DNA of 64,000 nt from Pterobdella sp. o SKG-2022 (lineage: Eukaryota; Annelida; Clitellata; Hirudinida; Piscicolidae): positions 33,219,456 through 33,283,455 of the forward strand of contig OZ038320.1 of NCBI GenBank assembly GCA_964035795.1, read 5' to 3'. This document shows, piece by piece, positions 53,677-64,000 of this stretch (position 1 is its first letter; the number at the start of each line of letters is the position of its first letter). The notes beneath the pieces were generated by a model. It saw only the letters and a list, made by a program, of their open reading frames with translations. It was not told where the DNA came from and did not search any database. Position numbers and translations under genes: made by a program.

Positions 53677-55019
53677 TTCCACCAATTTTAAAATCACTAA
53701 TACTTATATAAATAAGCTTAATCAATAATGGCCACAAGGGTAGGTTGTAAAACTGTTAATAGAAAACTCAGCGCTTCTGACGTGTTGCTGGTAGAAGTTT
53801 TGAGGTAAGTTTTATCATCTGTTTGTATTTTTATACATTTGAGGATTCAAGTGATGTAAAAAACTTATTCAATTTTTGAAGTGGTCATGTATTGTTTTTG
53901 ATGTTTTGTTACTTTAAAAAATTTTTTAAATTAAATTAAGTGTTTGACGAATAACATTATTAACAATTTCACTTTTAAAAGACAATGCGCTTCATTTAAA
54001 AACTAGAAAAGTTTTAATATTCACTAACAAAAAAATCTTAGTTTAAGAAAATGTGAACAAACTTATTTAATATGTTTTAAAGTCAACATTGAAAAGAACT
54101 TTGCTACATTACGTAAGTTTATATAACTTGCCCAACCCTTTTGTACAGCAGCATGAACATTTTTGAAAAAATATAAAACTAAAATCCAAAATATTTTAAA
54201 TGTAGAACTAAATTTTTTTCAAACGACCTCACATTCTTAACAGAAAGGAAGGTAAAAAACACAGAGGCACACTTCAGTAATCAAAACGGAGTGCAAGCTT
54301 GTGTAATTTTAAAACACACCATGTGTTTGAGAAACGCTCAATAAACTTCTTCAACCTTCAAAACTTTTCTTAAGATCAAACCTGTATAATCTTTCAAGAG
54401 CTTTGGAGCTAGAATCTTCCATCATTTATATATTTGTCAGTCATGTTATCATGAAACAAAGTGCATTTTATTGAATGTAAATGTATAATGTAACTAAGAA
54501 AATGTATAATGTAAGGCAAATGTACGACTTTAAGGCAAACATTCAACAGGGAAACAAAACCTAAGGCATTTCATCGTCAATTCAAGTATCATTATCATCA
54601 CCTCATTCCTACCATCTCCAGCCCTATAATCATTTTCATCCCAATCCCTATTATCACCATCCCATCACCATTATCATAGACCCACACCACCCTTACATGC
54701 AAGCCATTAATATATGATAGCTGATAGGTCATTCAAACACTGAAATTAATTATCATACAATTATAAAATGGATAAACAAATTTAATAAAAATATATGAAG
54801 AGCAAATTTATTTAATACAAAAAGGTGATGAAAACAAAATTTATTGATGTTCACGAAAAAAGAGTGAGGCACCTTGTTTTACCGCCTAGGCGCCACTTGA
54901 AATTGATGCTGTTTGTAAGATGAACGTGAAAAAGAGAAAAAGGTGGAAGAAATGGATGAAGGAGGAAAAAGATGAAAAGAAAAGGAGGAAGAGAAGGAGA
55001 AGGATAAAGAGGAGGAGGA
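53677..55019. other. Intergenic region between liprin-beta and BLTP3 (1.3 kb)
   Basis: It must hold the liprin-beta 3' flank and the BLTP3 promoter. A plus-strand ATG frame at 53728-53806 ending in a GTAAGT donor is visible but unsupported. A GA-rich tract lies at 54930-55020. Confidence 0.5.
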
Positions 55020-55537
55020 TCAGACATCGGAAGTGATGAGGTCTTGAGAGTTTTGCTGTGGGAGTACAATCATAAGCGAAATAAGAACAGGGAAGTATAA
55101 ATAATGATAATAATAATTATTATTTTTCAAACAATAATTATTCCTATTGCTATTATGGTTGGAAACACGCGACTAACACTTGTGTCTTTGTGTGCCAATA
55201 TGTCTGCACTCCATGGCAGCATCTGACGTCATAATAATAATAATAATAATAATCATCATCATCATTATTTGTTCAAGAATTAAAAATGGCAAATAATATA
55301 CAGCAGGATCAAAAGGGCACAGGAAGTTGTTCCTGAGGTCACATGAGTGTTTTGATGAAGACTTGAATATCGTGCTTGCTTTCTTTATTGTCTGCATGTA
55401 TGTGTGTGTGTGTGTGCGTGCGTGTGTGTTTGTGTGTGTGTATGTTTTGACATCAACAACCCACTTTAACTTTGAGAGTGGTGGTGAGCAAGGGAACTTC
55501 AGGGTGCTCTTCATTGTATGTCCTCTTGGCTCCTTGT

Positions 55538-55607
<70 letters not shown>

Positions 55608-57844
55608 ATGCATGTAAAAGTTGAGGTATACATACATGAGAGCCAATGAGGGCAACAAAGTGTGTGTTAAGGTGCCTACGAAGAAGAGATTTGTTGCATG
55701 GGATACTCAAGATGGAGGCCAGCACCTCTCCATTGAAACGCGGCTCCAAGATCTTGTGTGTTGTGTGTGCATGCAAGTTATGATAATATTGATGATGGGG
55801 ACGAGAAAGATGACGAAGAAGTGGTGAAAAGAAATTTTTAAAATGCTAACAATTATAATGGTAATGGTAATGATACCATGATGATGATGATAATGATACC
55901 ATGATGATGATGATGGTGAGGATAATGATGAGGATGATAACGATGAGGATGATAATGATACCATGATGATGATGATGGTAATGATGATACCATGATGGCC
56001 CCATGGACACCACTGCCTCTAAGGTTGGGGGCATATTCACAGAGGTCAATGAGTCTTAGCCAATCCATCACTCTGTGGTTGCTCCATAACACAATCTCAT
56101 TGGCTGATGGAATCTCACCTGATTTCTATTGGTCACATTCATTAATTATTCATGCTTTTATATATAGAAAATTGAAGTAAAAATTGTATTTTCTATTTAT
56201 AGAACATCAGAGTACAAGTTGTATATAAGGAAGAGGATTGCTAAGTGATCTTGAAGAGTGCTGGACATGAGGAATGTGAAGACATAGATACAAAACAGCA
56301 CAGAAACAGTAGCAGTAAAATTTCATTATAATCAGCATTTTTCCCTTTTCCAAGGGGTCACTGACCCTCCCTCTCCATTTCAACCTGTCATAGGCATCTC
56401 TGAGACCTACTCCAAGCCTACAACAAAGGTTTTCCATCATAATTTTCCAAGCTAACCTTGGCCTTCCCCTTAAACACAAAATCTGAAAACAAAATTAGAG
56501 CAAGAAAAATAACAAAGTAAGACACAAAGACCCACATCAACTTGGTGGGAGAAGGGTCTGCGGATGAGACTGTTCATGTTGAAGTTGTTCAACCTGGTAA
56601 CGTTTTATTTTTGTTATTATTAATAAAAAATATTATTATTCTTATTATTTATTGATGACAACAATACCCACCTGAGAACATAAATGGCAGCTCTGACACT
56701 CAACTGGTGAAGCTGGTTGGTCACCTTGAGGTTCAACAGGTCCTCCTGGATCATCATCATCATCATTATCATAACCATCATCATCATCATCAAATAATCA
56801 ACAGTTTAAAAGGTGCATTGGAAATGTTTATAAAAAATTTGTTTCATTGTGATGATGATGATGCTGATGATGACGTCACACACCTGGGTGAGGTAGTTGA
56901 GCATAAGGGAGTCGATGGAAGCATGTAGAAACTGCTCTTTGTATTGGGGGAGACCTATGTCGTCCAACCATCCTGTCATCAACACACCATGCCACATCAT
57001 TATCATTACCAGCTCCCATCATATCATCACACTATCACATCATCACCCCCCCACACCACACCATCATATCATCACACCTCCCCCCACATCACACAATCGC
57101 ATTATTACCACATTATCTTACTCTGCACAGCATGGTGGTCCATATTAAACATACAACTCTTGCCCTCTGACGTCATCACCTAGTCAATCACGTGATGTGG
57201 AATTGTTTTTATATGGTGTTTATTGGTGTAATCAGTATAATAGTTGCTATAGAAACCTGCAGAGCCAGTTGCAACTTTCTTCGGTGGAAAGGATTCTTTA
57301 TTCCTAATTCCTGTGACGTCATCATTATTATACATCAAAATAGAAACTAAATGACACACGCACAAACCTTTTCCATGTAATGGTTGGAAGCATTGATAAG
57401 CTGGTTAGGGTTGTGGATGTGGATGTTGATGGCCTCATTATAACTCGATAGTCCCAGACTGCTTATCCATCTCTTCAATTCATCCACTCTCCACCCTTCT
57501 ATACCCCCTCTGTCGTTATCACCATAATTACTTTTCCCATCATCATCATCACTTTTTTCATCATTGTGATTTTCATCAACAACACAATCTCCACACCACC
57601 ACAACCTCCACCCCCCCCCCCCCCCAATAATCACTTATTATTGATGGTAGTATTTATGGTGGCTCCCATGGTTGATCTTATGGGTGTTGACCTTTCATGG
57701 TGATCATAACAACAATAATCAAAAGAATAATAATAATATTATTATTATTATTAATGTAGATGGAATGGAACATTGTTATGAAAGGAACACCTCTTGAACG
57801 GATGTTTGACGTCATTGAGATCATGTGATGATGCTCTTCGCAAC
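55020..57844 (-). CDS. PPFIBP1: Liprin-beta SAM-domain and C-terminal exons
   Basis: Exons: 57844-57791 (LRRASSHDLNDVKHPFK), 57509-57368 and 57310-57257 (SAM1), 57164-57122, 56972-56884 and 56745-56672 (SAM2), 56593-56542 (LNNFNMNSLIRRP), 56095-55991 and 55752-55636 (SAM3), 55539-55461 (GAKRTYNEEHPEVPLLT), about 55375-55270 (DLRNNFLCPFDPA, weaker) and 55055-55020 (QNSQDLITSDV, stop). The acidic region before the vertebrate C-terminus was not found. Confidence 0.88.
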
Positions 57845-58081
57845 CTGATTGGTCAATGCTACTACAGAAACCATCAAAATTAGAATAAAAAATTATTTTA
57901 AATAAAATAATAATAAGCAAAAAATGAAGTGAAAAAAATATATGAAATCATATGCACAACACAAAAGAAGGATGAAGGACCGGTTGAAGAGGCGTCTGAG
58001 GCTCTTGCCTGCAGACCTCTTGCGCTGGATGTTGTTCTGTATGTCTTTGTACTCTTGTGCCAGCTCATCTTTTATGTCACC

Positions 58082-58121
<40 letters not shown>

Positions 58122-61100
58122 GAGTGGATGTGTGTTATGGGAGGTGAAAGTATGTTTGTTGATAGTTAACGATGAAGAAACTAATAATGTTAAGATCTAA
58201 CACCAACACAACGTTGAAACATTTGCTTCTATGCAGATGAAAAACTTGAAAAGTTAAAAATAATCCTCATAGCATCACAGCTCACCTCCACCACCCTCCC
58301 TTCCTACACCAAACCTTCCCACAACTACAGCTCACTATCTTTATACCCCTTTTCAACCACCTCTCTTACTACACCACACCATCTCACCCACCTTTCCCCC
58401 TACACCACACCATTTCACCCACCTCTCCCCCTACACTACACCATCCCATCCAAACCCCACCCTCAATTGAGCATGCACACACACATGCATAGAAACTCAC
58501 ATCCAAATGCCTGATACAAACACACCTCTACATTCATCGACCAATGAATGAGCTCGGTTTTTTATAGCTCCTCCTACACTTCTCCTCTTAGTTCTTCCTC
58601 TTGTCACTTCATGGGTCACATTTTGACCAATCACACTTGTAGACCAATTGGCTTTCAAACTGACAAACTTTGGATACTGATCATAATAAGCAAGTTGTTT
58701 GAGTTGATTTGATTGGTTGGAGATGACTCCACCCCCTTCAAGCCACACACCACTCTGATAATTATGACTACTCGACTGTCGATCAATAAAGTACAACTGT
58801 GAAGTAATGGTGGGTGGTTTCCCCTCATCCTCTCCCTCTTTATCCCCAGCCTCCTCACCACCACCACCAAACCCTTTGGCATAATGACTTCGAGGGATCG
58901 TACCATAGTGAGATGGAGTGGAGGAAAGTAGGGCTTTTCTGTTGCCTGTGGGTGTCTGTGAGGTTAAGTGGTGAATTATGGAGCTTCAATTATTATGATT
59001 TTATTGTTATTTCAATGATTTTACCCAAAATGCACAATTGTTAACATATTTTTGAAAATTATTCTTTATATTATTCATATTATGATGTTGTGATAATATT
59101 ATTGTGCACCTTGACCTCCCTTTGTTGAATGTTGGTGCAACTACTCGACTTGTTTGTGAAGGTTGCCACTGCCATAATAATAATAATAAAAATAATAAAT
59201 TTATGAAAATTAATACTGATCAGTTACCTGGAGTACTTGTGGCTTTGGGGTGCACTCCCTGAAAGCATAACATCAATAATAATAAATTAAAAACAACAAC
59301 AATAACATCAATAATAACAACATCGATAGGAATAATTGCAAAAATGGTAAATGCAAGCAAATATGATGAAAACGGTGAAAGTTACATTTGGACTAGTTAT
59401 CTCCTCCAAGCCACATTGCGCCAACACTGCAAATGATCACCAACTCAGTTTCAATGTTGAAGAGCACCATGAACAGTATCAATTATTTTGCAGGCACAAC
59501 AACAAAGATGACTCACACTGGGTCCCTCCATGCAACATACCCACTCTCCCCTGCAACAACTTCAACTTTTCCATTTCACTCCTCAACCTCTCCAGCTCTT
59601 CATTCTGTGCATACATAATGAGACCACATTGTATGTGTGCATACATAATGAGACTCCACCCACCTTCTCCTCATTGGTCACCATAAGGTTCTCAACCACC
59701 ACTTTCAGCTTCTCCACATCCAAGTCTGTTGCAATAGTAATGATAATAATAAAATTAATACCACTAATGATAGATGGAAACAATGAATGAAGCTTTTTGA
59801 TGAGATATGAACATGAGCTTTCAATAACGAAGACTATAACAATGATGGTGGTGATGGTGATGATGGTGGTGGTGATAACAATGATGATGATGATGATGAT
59901 GATGGTGATAACAGTGATGATGTTAAGAGACACAAACGTTTCTTTTTGAGTCTCTCCAAGGTTTGTTCCCTCTCTAATGTTTTTTCCTTTATTGATGATG
60001 AAACTGTAAAATTCATATCTTAATGGTAATCATGGCAAAATCATTATTGAGCATTCATATATATGAAGAATGATGTGAAGAAGAAAGAATGTTTGAAATA
60101 GGTCATTGCAGCAATTCTATAACCATATTGTGGGTCATGATACAGAGAATATTAATGTCATCAAACATAATTTGAAATATTAAAATGTTCATACAATTTC
60201 GTTCTGGAGATCTGAGAAGTTTGAGTTGAGAAAGTTTGTCATTCAAAGAAGCTCTCAAGTCACTAATGGTGTTCTGTATAGAGGTGGTGTGGTGGAATGG
60301 TTGGGTGGTGTAAGGAGGCTAAAGTTGAGATTGACAAGCGCTTGAATGGAATAGTAAAAAATAATAAAATAGAATTTTGTGGTGACTTGTAAGATACCTC
60401 ATACTCGTCAAGTTTTTCTTCCTTGCTCTTCAGCTCCTCTTTCAACATTGCAACTTCATCAGTAGAAGTATCTTTTTCAGTCGAATTCCCGTTTGGAAGC
60501 ATATTCTAAAAAAGCGAAAATGATCTAAATGCCCTTACAAACGATTTTACATCAATAAAAGAATGAGAAACCTTATAGGCAGACGAACCCTAAGGATCGA
60601 AAAAAATAAAACTTTTTGTTGAAACTTTTTGTACTAAAACTTGATAATACTTCAATTAAGAAAAAAAAACAAAAATTAAGTTATATTTAGCAACGATTGT
60701 ATTAGAGTTAGTAAGACATTCACAAAAAAACATCAAGGAAGCTAGACACGAATTTTCGAAAGCGAATAATTTATTTTCAGCTTTGAAACACAAGTTATTT
60801 ATTCAATTAAACGCTCAGTTTTTTTCCAAATTCTACGTTATCAAATAACAATTTTAGTTCTATTTTCACAAAAAGCTTAGAGAATTTAGTTAAATAAACA
60901 TAATTTTAACTCATCATAGTTCAATAAATACTTTGTTTCATTCTCATACTTAATGTTTGGAGCTATGCTGGCTCAATCCATTTTTAGATTTCAACAATGA
61001 AATATCAAAAATTTTAATACCTCAGTTCTTAGTTCAAATTTGTGGCTTTCTTGAATCATCTCTGAAATATATACAAATCTCCATTGACGACTATTCCAGA

Positions 61101-63559
61101 ATCATTTGAAAAATCAAAAATAAATTAATTGACAATCAAGTCTTTCTCAGCTGTTTGATATTGAATTCATAATTATAAAAGCACCAACCTGTTTGTGTGT
61201 TCTTGGAATTAAGCGCCAAAGGATGAAGAGTGGACTTTATGACTTCTTTCATTATGTTATCGCTCACTACTCCATTAATCTCATCATTTTTGACGTTCCA
61301 AATGTCAATATTTCTGTTCTTTATTCTCTTCCAAACCTCTTTATCGCTCACTTTTACATTATCGTTATCCTCGTTATCCTCATAATTAAAGGCATTTACA
61401 TTATTATTGCTGATACAATTATTTGTATTTTTCATCTTTTTGTTGCCATAATTGTTTGAATTGTCTGTGAAGTTAGTATTATTGTTGCCGCTGTTTTTAT
61501 TGATGCTGTTTTTAATAATATTGATCAGGTTGTTGTTATCGAAATTATTATTAATTTTTTTTTTATTTTTATTATTATTGTTTTTCTGATCATTACCAAA
61601 ACTGTCCGAGCTTTTCTGGATATTGTAGATATATGTTTTATTTACCTTATCGTTTTTATTGTTATCGTTATTATTATTGTTATTATTAGTATTATTAGTA
61701 GTATTATTGATAATATTATTTCTGTTGTTATTGTTTCCATCTTCATATTTTGCAGCCATGATGGGAGATTTCTTGTTGTAGGTCTTGCTGAAATTTGAGG
61801 TATTTTCATAAAGGTTTTCCACCACATCCCTGCTCCTCTCTCCATCGTCATTTTGTTTCTTCTCATTATTTTTATTATTGATTTTGCTTCTATTTTTATT
61901 GTTATTATTTCCATCAATATCATTTTTTAGATGATCCTTGTGATTATTTCCATAATGCAACTCTTCGTTATATAGCTTGGCACTGTAATAACTTCCATTA
62001 TCCTCATCCAAATTTGGAATGCTGTTTTCATTATTATGCGTATTTTTATTCTGCAAGTTTGAACGCCCGTCTCTTACGTCATCAAACTTTGGTGAAGAAT
62101 GGGGACTCAGCTTGCCATAGAACACACCACTACCCTCACCACCATATACAAACCTGTTTGAGTTGTCTGAAATGTAGGGGTGGGTGTAATGATGGGTGGG
62201 ACTCCCCATAAACTTGTGGTCAGAAAGCATCGTTTTGGTGTGGTGAGATGAGTTGATGTGGTGGTGAAGTGAGTTGATGTTCTGGTGGAGGTGAGATGAG
62301 TTGGTGTGGAGGTAAGGAGGGCTAATGAGATGGTCGTGAAATGGGCTGATTTGATGGTTAAATGAGTTGTTGTGATGGTTGTTGGTGTGAAAACTGTTGC
62401 CAAAGTTGAGATTATAATGGTGGTTGGGAGAGAGGTTGTGGTGATGAAAATTGTTGGAGAAGTGTTCAAAATGGCCACCTTTCACTTGAGCATCTGCCAT
62501 GTAGCCAGTGTTAACGAGTTCAAAGTTGTTTATGTTCTGGTTATTAGTATTGTTGTTGTTGTTGCTTACGATATTATGATTGTTAATTTTTTTGTGGTCC
62601 ATGTTGTTATCATTGATGTTGCCATGCTGCTTCTTCCTGCTTGTGCTTGTCAACGACCTTGACCTCCTTTTGCAGGGCATCTTCAAGGCTTCTGCAACAG
62701 TATAAATATGAAGTCAAAAATCAAAGTAAAGATACTCAGTTCAAATCTGTGTCAGATAAAATAATGACTTTATTAGGTGCAACGTGTGATAATACAAAGA
62801 AGTGAATGGTCACAAAAACCAGCTCTTTTGCAGACTCTACAAAGATGCAAATGCCTTCTCACTTATCCGGGTGGACTATCCAGGATATATTATGCGCTGG
62901 ACTTACAGCTTCCAATGTAGTAGTCAGTGCTTCAAAAATGCACCCTTCTTCTGGCAGCAAAGAGATGCAGATGTACCCTTCTTTTGGCAGCAAAAAGATG
63001 CAGATGTACCCTTCTTCTGACAGCAAAGAGATGCAGATGTACCCTTCTTTTGAAAGCAAAGAGATGCAGATGTACCCTTCTTCTGTCAGCAAAGAGATGC
63101 AGATATACCCTTCTTCTGACAGCAAAGAGATGCAGATGTACCCTTCTTTTGACAGCAAAGAGATGCAGATGTACCCTTCTTTTGACAGCAAAAAGATGCA
63201 GATGTACCCTTCTTTTGGCAGCAAAAAGATGCAGATGTACCCTTCTTCTGACAGCAAAGAGATGCAGATGTACCCTTCTTTTGACAGCAAAGAGATGCAG
63301 ATATATCCTTCTTTTGACAGCAAAGAGATGCAGATGTACCCTTCTTTTGACAGCAAAGAGGTACAGAGGAAAAGTTTAAAAATAGGATGGTCGAATTGAA
63401 GAATAAATAAAGGTAAGTTGGTGGAACAGAAGCCAATTAAGGGATGCTATTTTTATTATTCATTTCATTATTATTTTGGTTATTATTGTGATGACCTTTC
63501 ATGAGAGAGTCCATGTTTTTAAAGGCTTCTTCCAGGTTGTCTGTGCTCTTGTGTGTCAT
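55020..63559 (-). CDS. PPFIBP1: Liprin-beta (PPFIBP family) scaffold protein, about 24 exons
   Basis: Liprin-beta binds liprin-alpha and organises cell-cortex and synaptic sites; it has N-terminal coiled coils and three C-terminal SAM domains. Evidence: the start THKSTDNLEEAFKNMDSLMK; coiled coils (LKEELKSKEEKLDEYE, DLRASLNDKLSQLK, LEREQTLERLKKK, LDVEKLKVVVENLMVTNEEK); a basic KSLRRLFNR|LRRASS segment; SAM1 WRVDELKRWISSLGLSSY then GIKNPFHRRKLQLALQ; SAM2 WLDDIGLPQYKEQF with LNLKVTNQLHQLSVRAAI; SAM3 NHRVMDWLRLIDLCEYAPNL with GEVLASILSIPCNKSLLRRH; C-terminus QNSQDLITSDV. Nearly all joins keep phase. The large exon 2 is unusual (see separate entry). Confidence 0.95.
55540..55635 (-). other. 96-bp liprin-beta intron, two-thirds (CA)n
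   Basis: Minus strand: CTCAT|GTATGTATACC, then (CA)33 (55541-55606), acceptor CACAG|GTACAAGG. The join restores LIGSH-VQGAKRT, matching the family. Confidence 0.9.
56207..56479 (-). mobile_element. 3' end of a LINE, same family as the one at 15708
   Basis: RGRPRLAWKIMMENLCCRLG, then DAYDRLKWRGRV and DPLEKGKMLIIM, collinear with RGRPRLTWKRMMENLCRGLG, DGYDRVKWRERV and DSLEKGKMLTII of the larger copy; a short deletion precedes DPLEKG. 5'-truncated, in the intron between exons 56593-56542 and 56095-55991. Confidence 0.9.
57981..61061 (-). CDS. PPFIBP1: Liprin-beta coiled-coil and linker exons
   Basis: Exons: 61061-61021, 60505-60398, 60273-60195, 60003-59938, 59725-59664, 59604-59517 (NEELERLRSEMEKLKLLQ), a short exon near 59260-59230, a short exon near 59173, then about 58945-58526 (linker HYAKGFGGGGEEAGDKEG and YFIDRQSSSHNYQSGVW) and 58083-57981 (DELAQEYKDIQNNIQRKRS). 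The two short exons near 59200 are uncertain. Confidence 0.8.
58085..58119. repeat. (TG)n flush with a liprin-beta splice acceptor
   Basis: About 17 TG units. On the gene strand it reads (CA)nCAG|AGGGTGAC, the acceptor of exon 58083-57981. Confidence 0.88.
61189..62691 (-). CDS. PPFIBP1: Liprin-beta exon 2: 500-residue Asn/His-rich insert
   Basis: Exon 1 (63559-63496) ends in phase 1 and joins acceptor GTTGCAG|AAGCC at 62691. One frame then stays open for 1,503 bp to donor CAAACAG|GTTGGT. It starts basic (MPCKRRSRSLTSTSRKKQHG) and becomes rich in His (HHNLSPNHHYNL) and then Asn (NNRNNIINNTTNNTNN). No domain is recognised. Vertebrate liprin-beta has no equivalent here, as far as I recall. Confidence 0.8.
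62937..63361. repeat. 30-bp minisatellite in liprin-beta intron 1
   Basis: Fourteen units of GCAGATGTACCCTTCTTTTGACAGCAAAGA with few variants (TCTTCTG, GGCAG, AAAAGAT). Four open frames of 110-190 codons overlap it on both strands only because the period is a multiple of three. Confidence 0.95.
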
Positions 63560-64000
63560 GTTTTCTCCCTTTCTTTCTCTCTCTTTCTCTGTTTGTGTGT
63601 TCCTGTATCAGTCGACACCTCCCCATACCACACTTTACCACACACACTCCTTTCCACACCACACCCCATCATCGTCCACCACATACAACATAGAACCTCA
63701 CCACAGAGGGTATCCACCAAAAATGTTAACCTTTTTTTCACCAATAAAAACTTCAACCAGTCACCAATCTTTAAAAAATCAGAACAGTATCATAAGTTAA
63801 TTTCATTTTTTTGTTTTTATGATTATTATGATTAGATCAACTCACACATTTGACAGTAATCTATGTCGCCTGCTATTTATATTAGTCATTATTATTGAGA
63901 TTATCATCTCTATTTTTATTTTTGTTATTCATATTATTTTGATGTTGTTATTCCTATTGTTATTGTTATTATTGCTATTATTATTTATATTTTTCAACTT
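63560..64000. other. Upstream flank of liprin-beta (promoter side)
   Basis: CA-rich and ATT-rich DNA to the window edge. The promoter of liprin-beta is expected here, but no motif is clear. Confidence 0.35.

Noticed and set aside
53728..53806. Plus-strand ATG frame MATRVGCKTVNRKLSASDVL ending in a perfect GTAAGT donor
   Set aside because: No downstream plus-strand exon that could join it was found; everything to the right is minus-strand liprin-beta.
62937..63361. CRISPR-like array
   Set aside because: Units are directly adjacent with no unique spacers, and the DNA is eukaryotic.
62806..63399. 197-codon plus-strand frame with repeated MYPSFDSKEMQ
   Set aside because: It is produced by a 30-bp minisatellite that is open in several frames, and it lies in intron 1 of a gene on the other strand. 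Kept only as a finding.

Overview
This is animal nuclear DNA, not bacterial. It is AT-rich and packed with microsatellites and minisatellites. Genes are split by GT-AG introns, many of them very short. Non-LTR retrotransposon fragments and a tRNA-derived SINE are present. The best-preserved gene is hunchback, with an N-terminal finger pair and gene structure that fit a lophotrochozoan. A leech-like annelid such as Helobdella is my best guess from general character; no sequence comparison was possible, so the species is an inference.

Five protein-coding genes can be pieced together exon by exon from splice sites, reading phase and remembered family sequence. From left to right: (1) hunchback, plus strand, about 5658-10856, five coding exons and nine C2H2 fingers. 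(2) A KIAA0319/KIAA0319L-type receptor, minus strand, about 33856-21775: MANEC-like cysteine domain, PKD repeats, EGF-like cysteine segment, transmembrane helix and a low-complexity tail; the signal-peptide exon was not found. (3) An unrecognised single-pass membrane protein, plus strand, 37806-45498. Its ectodomain is a tandem duplication of a three-exon module with matching intron phases, followed by a Thr/Pro repeat stalk, one membrane helix and a Lys/Glu-rich tail. This is the most novel gene here. (4) A BLTP3/UHRF1BP1 (SHIP164-type) bridge-like lipid-transfer protein, minus strand, 53676-46644, nearly complete but crossed by a 200-bp N gap. (5) Liprin-beta, minus strand, 63559-55020, with an N-terminal peptide, a very large Asn/His-rich exon, coiled coils, three SAM domains and a short C-terminal exon. 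Liprin-beta and BLTP3 lie head to tail 1.3 kb apart. The gene functions are unrelated; I see no sign of a shared pathway.

Between and inside the genes are LINE remnants: minus-strand endonuclease at the left edge; a nearly full-length but broken LINE at 15708-18841 with a second 3' end at 56207-56479; a LINE at about 35350-36920 carrying a nested LINE insertion with a 12-bp target-site duplication; and decayed copies at 34464 and 40666. Three copies of one tRNA-derived SINE and five loci of one hairpin element (core ACGAAGCTTTTCGT) are also present.

The recurring theme is that tandem repeats sit in, and sometimes form, the introns. Several introns in four genes begin with GT repeats or end with CA repeats flush against the splice site. 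One splice donor has been copied into a 39-bp minisatellite, and one whole intron is a GATA array. Stretches without gene calls are mostly AT-rich or simple-repeat DNA.
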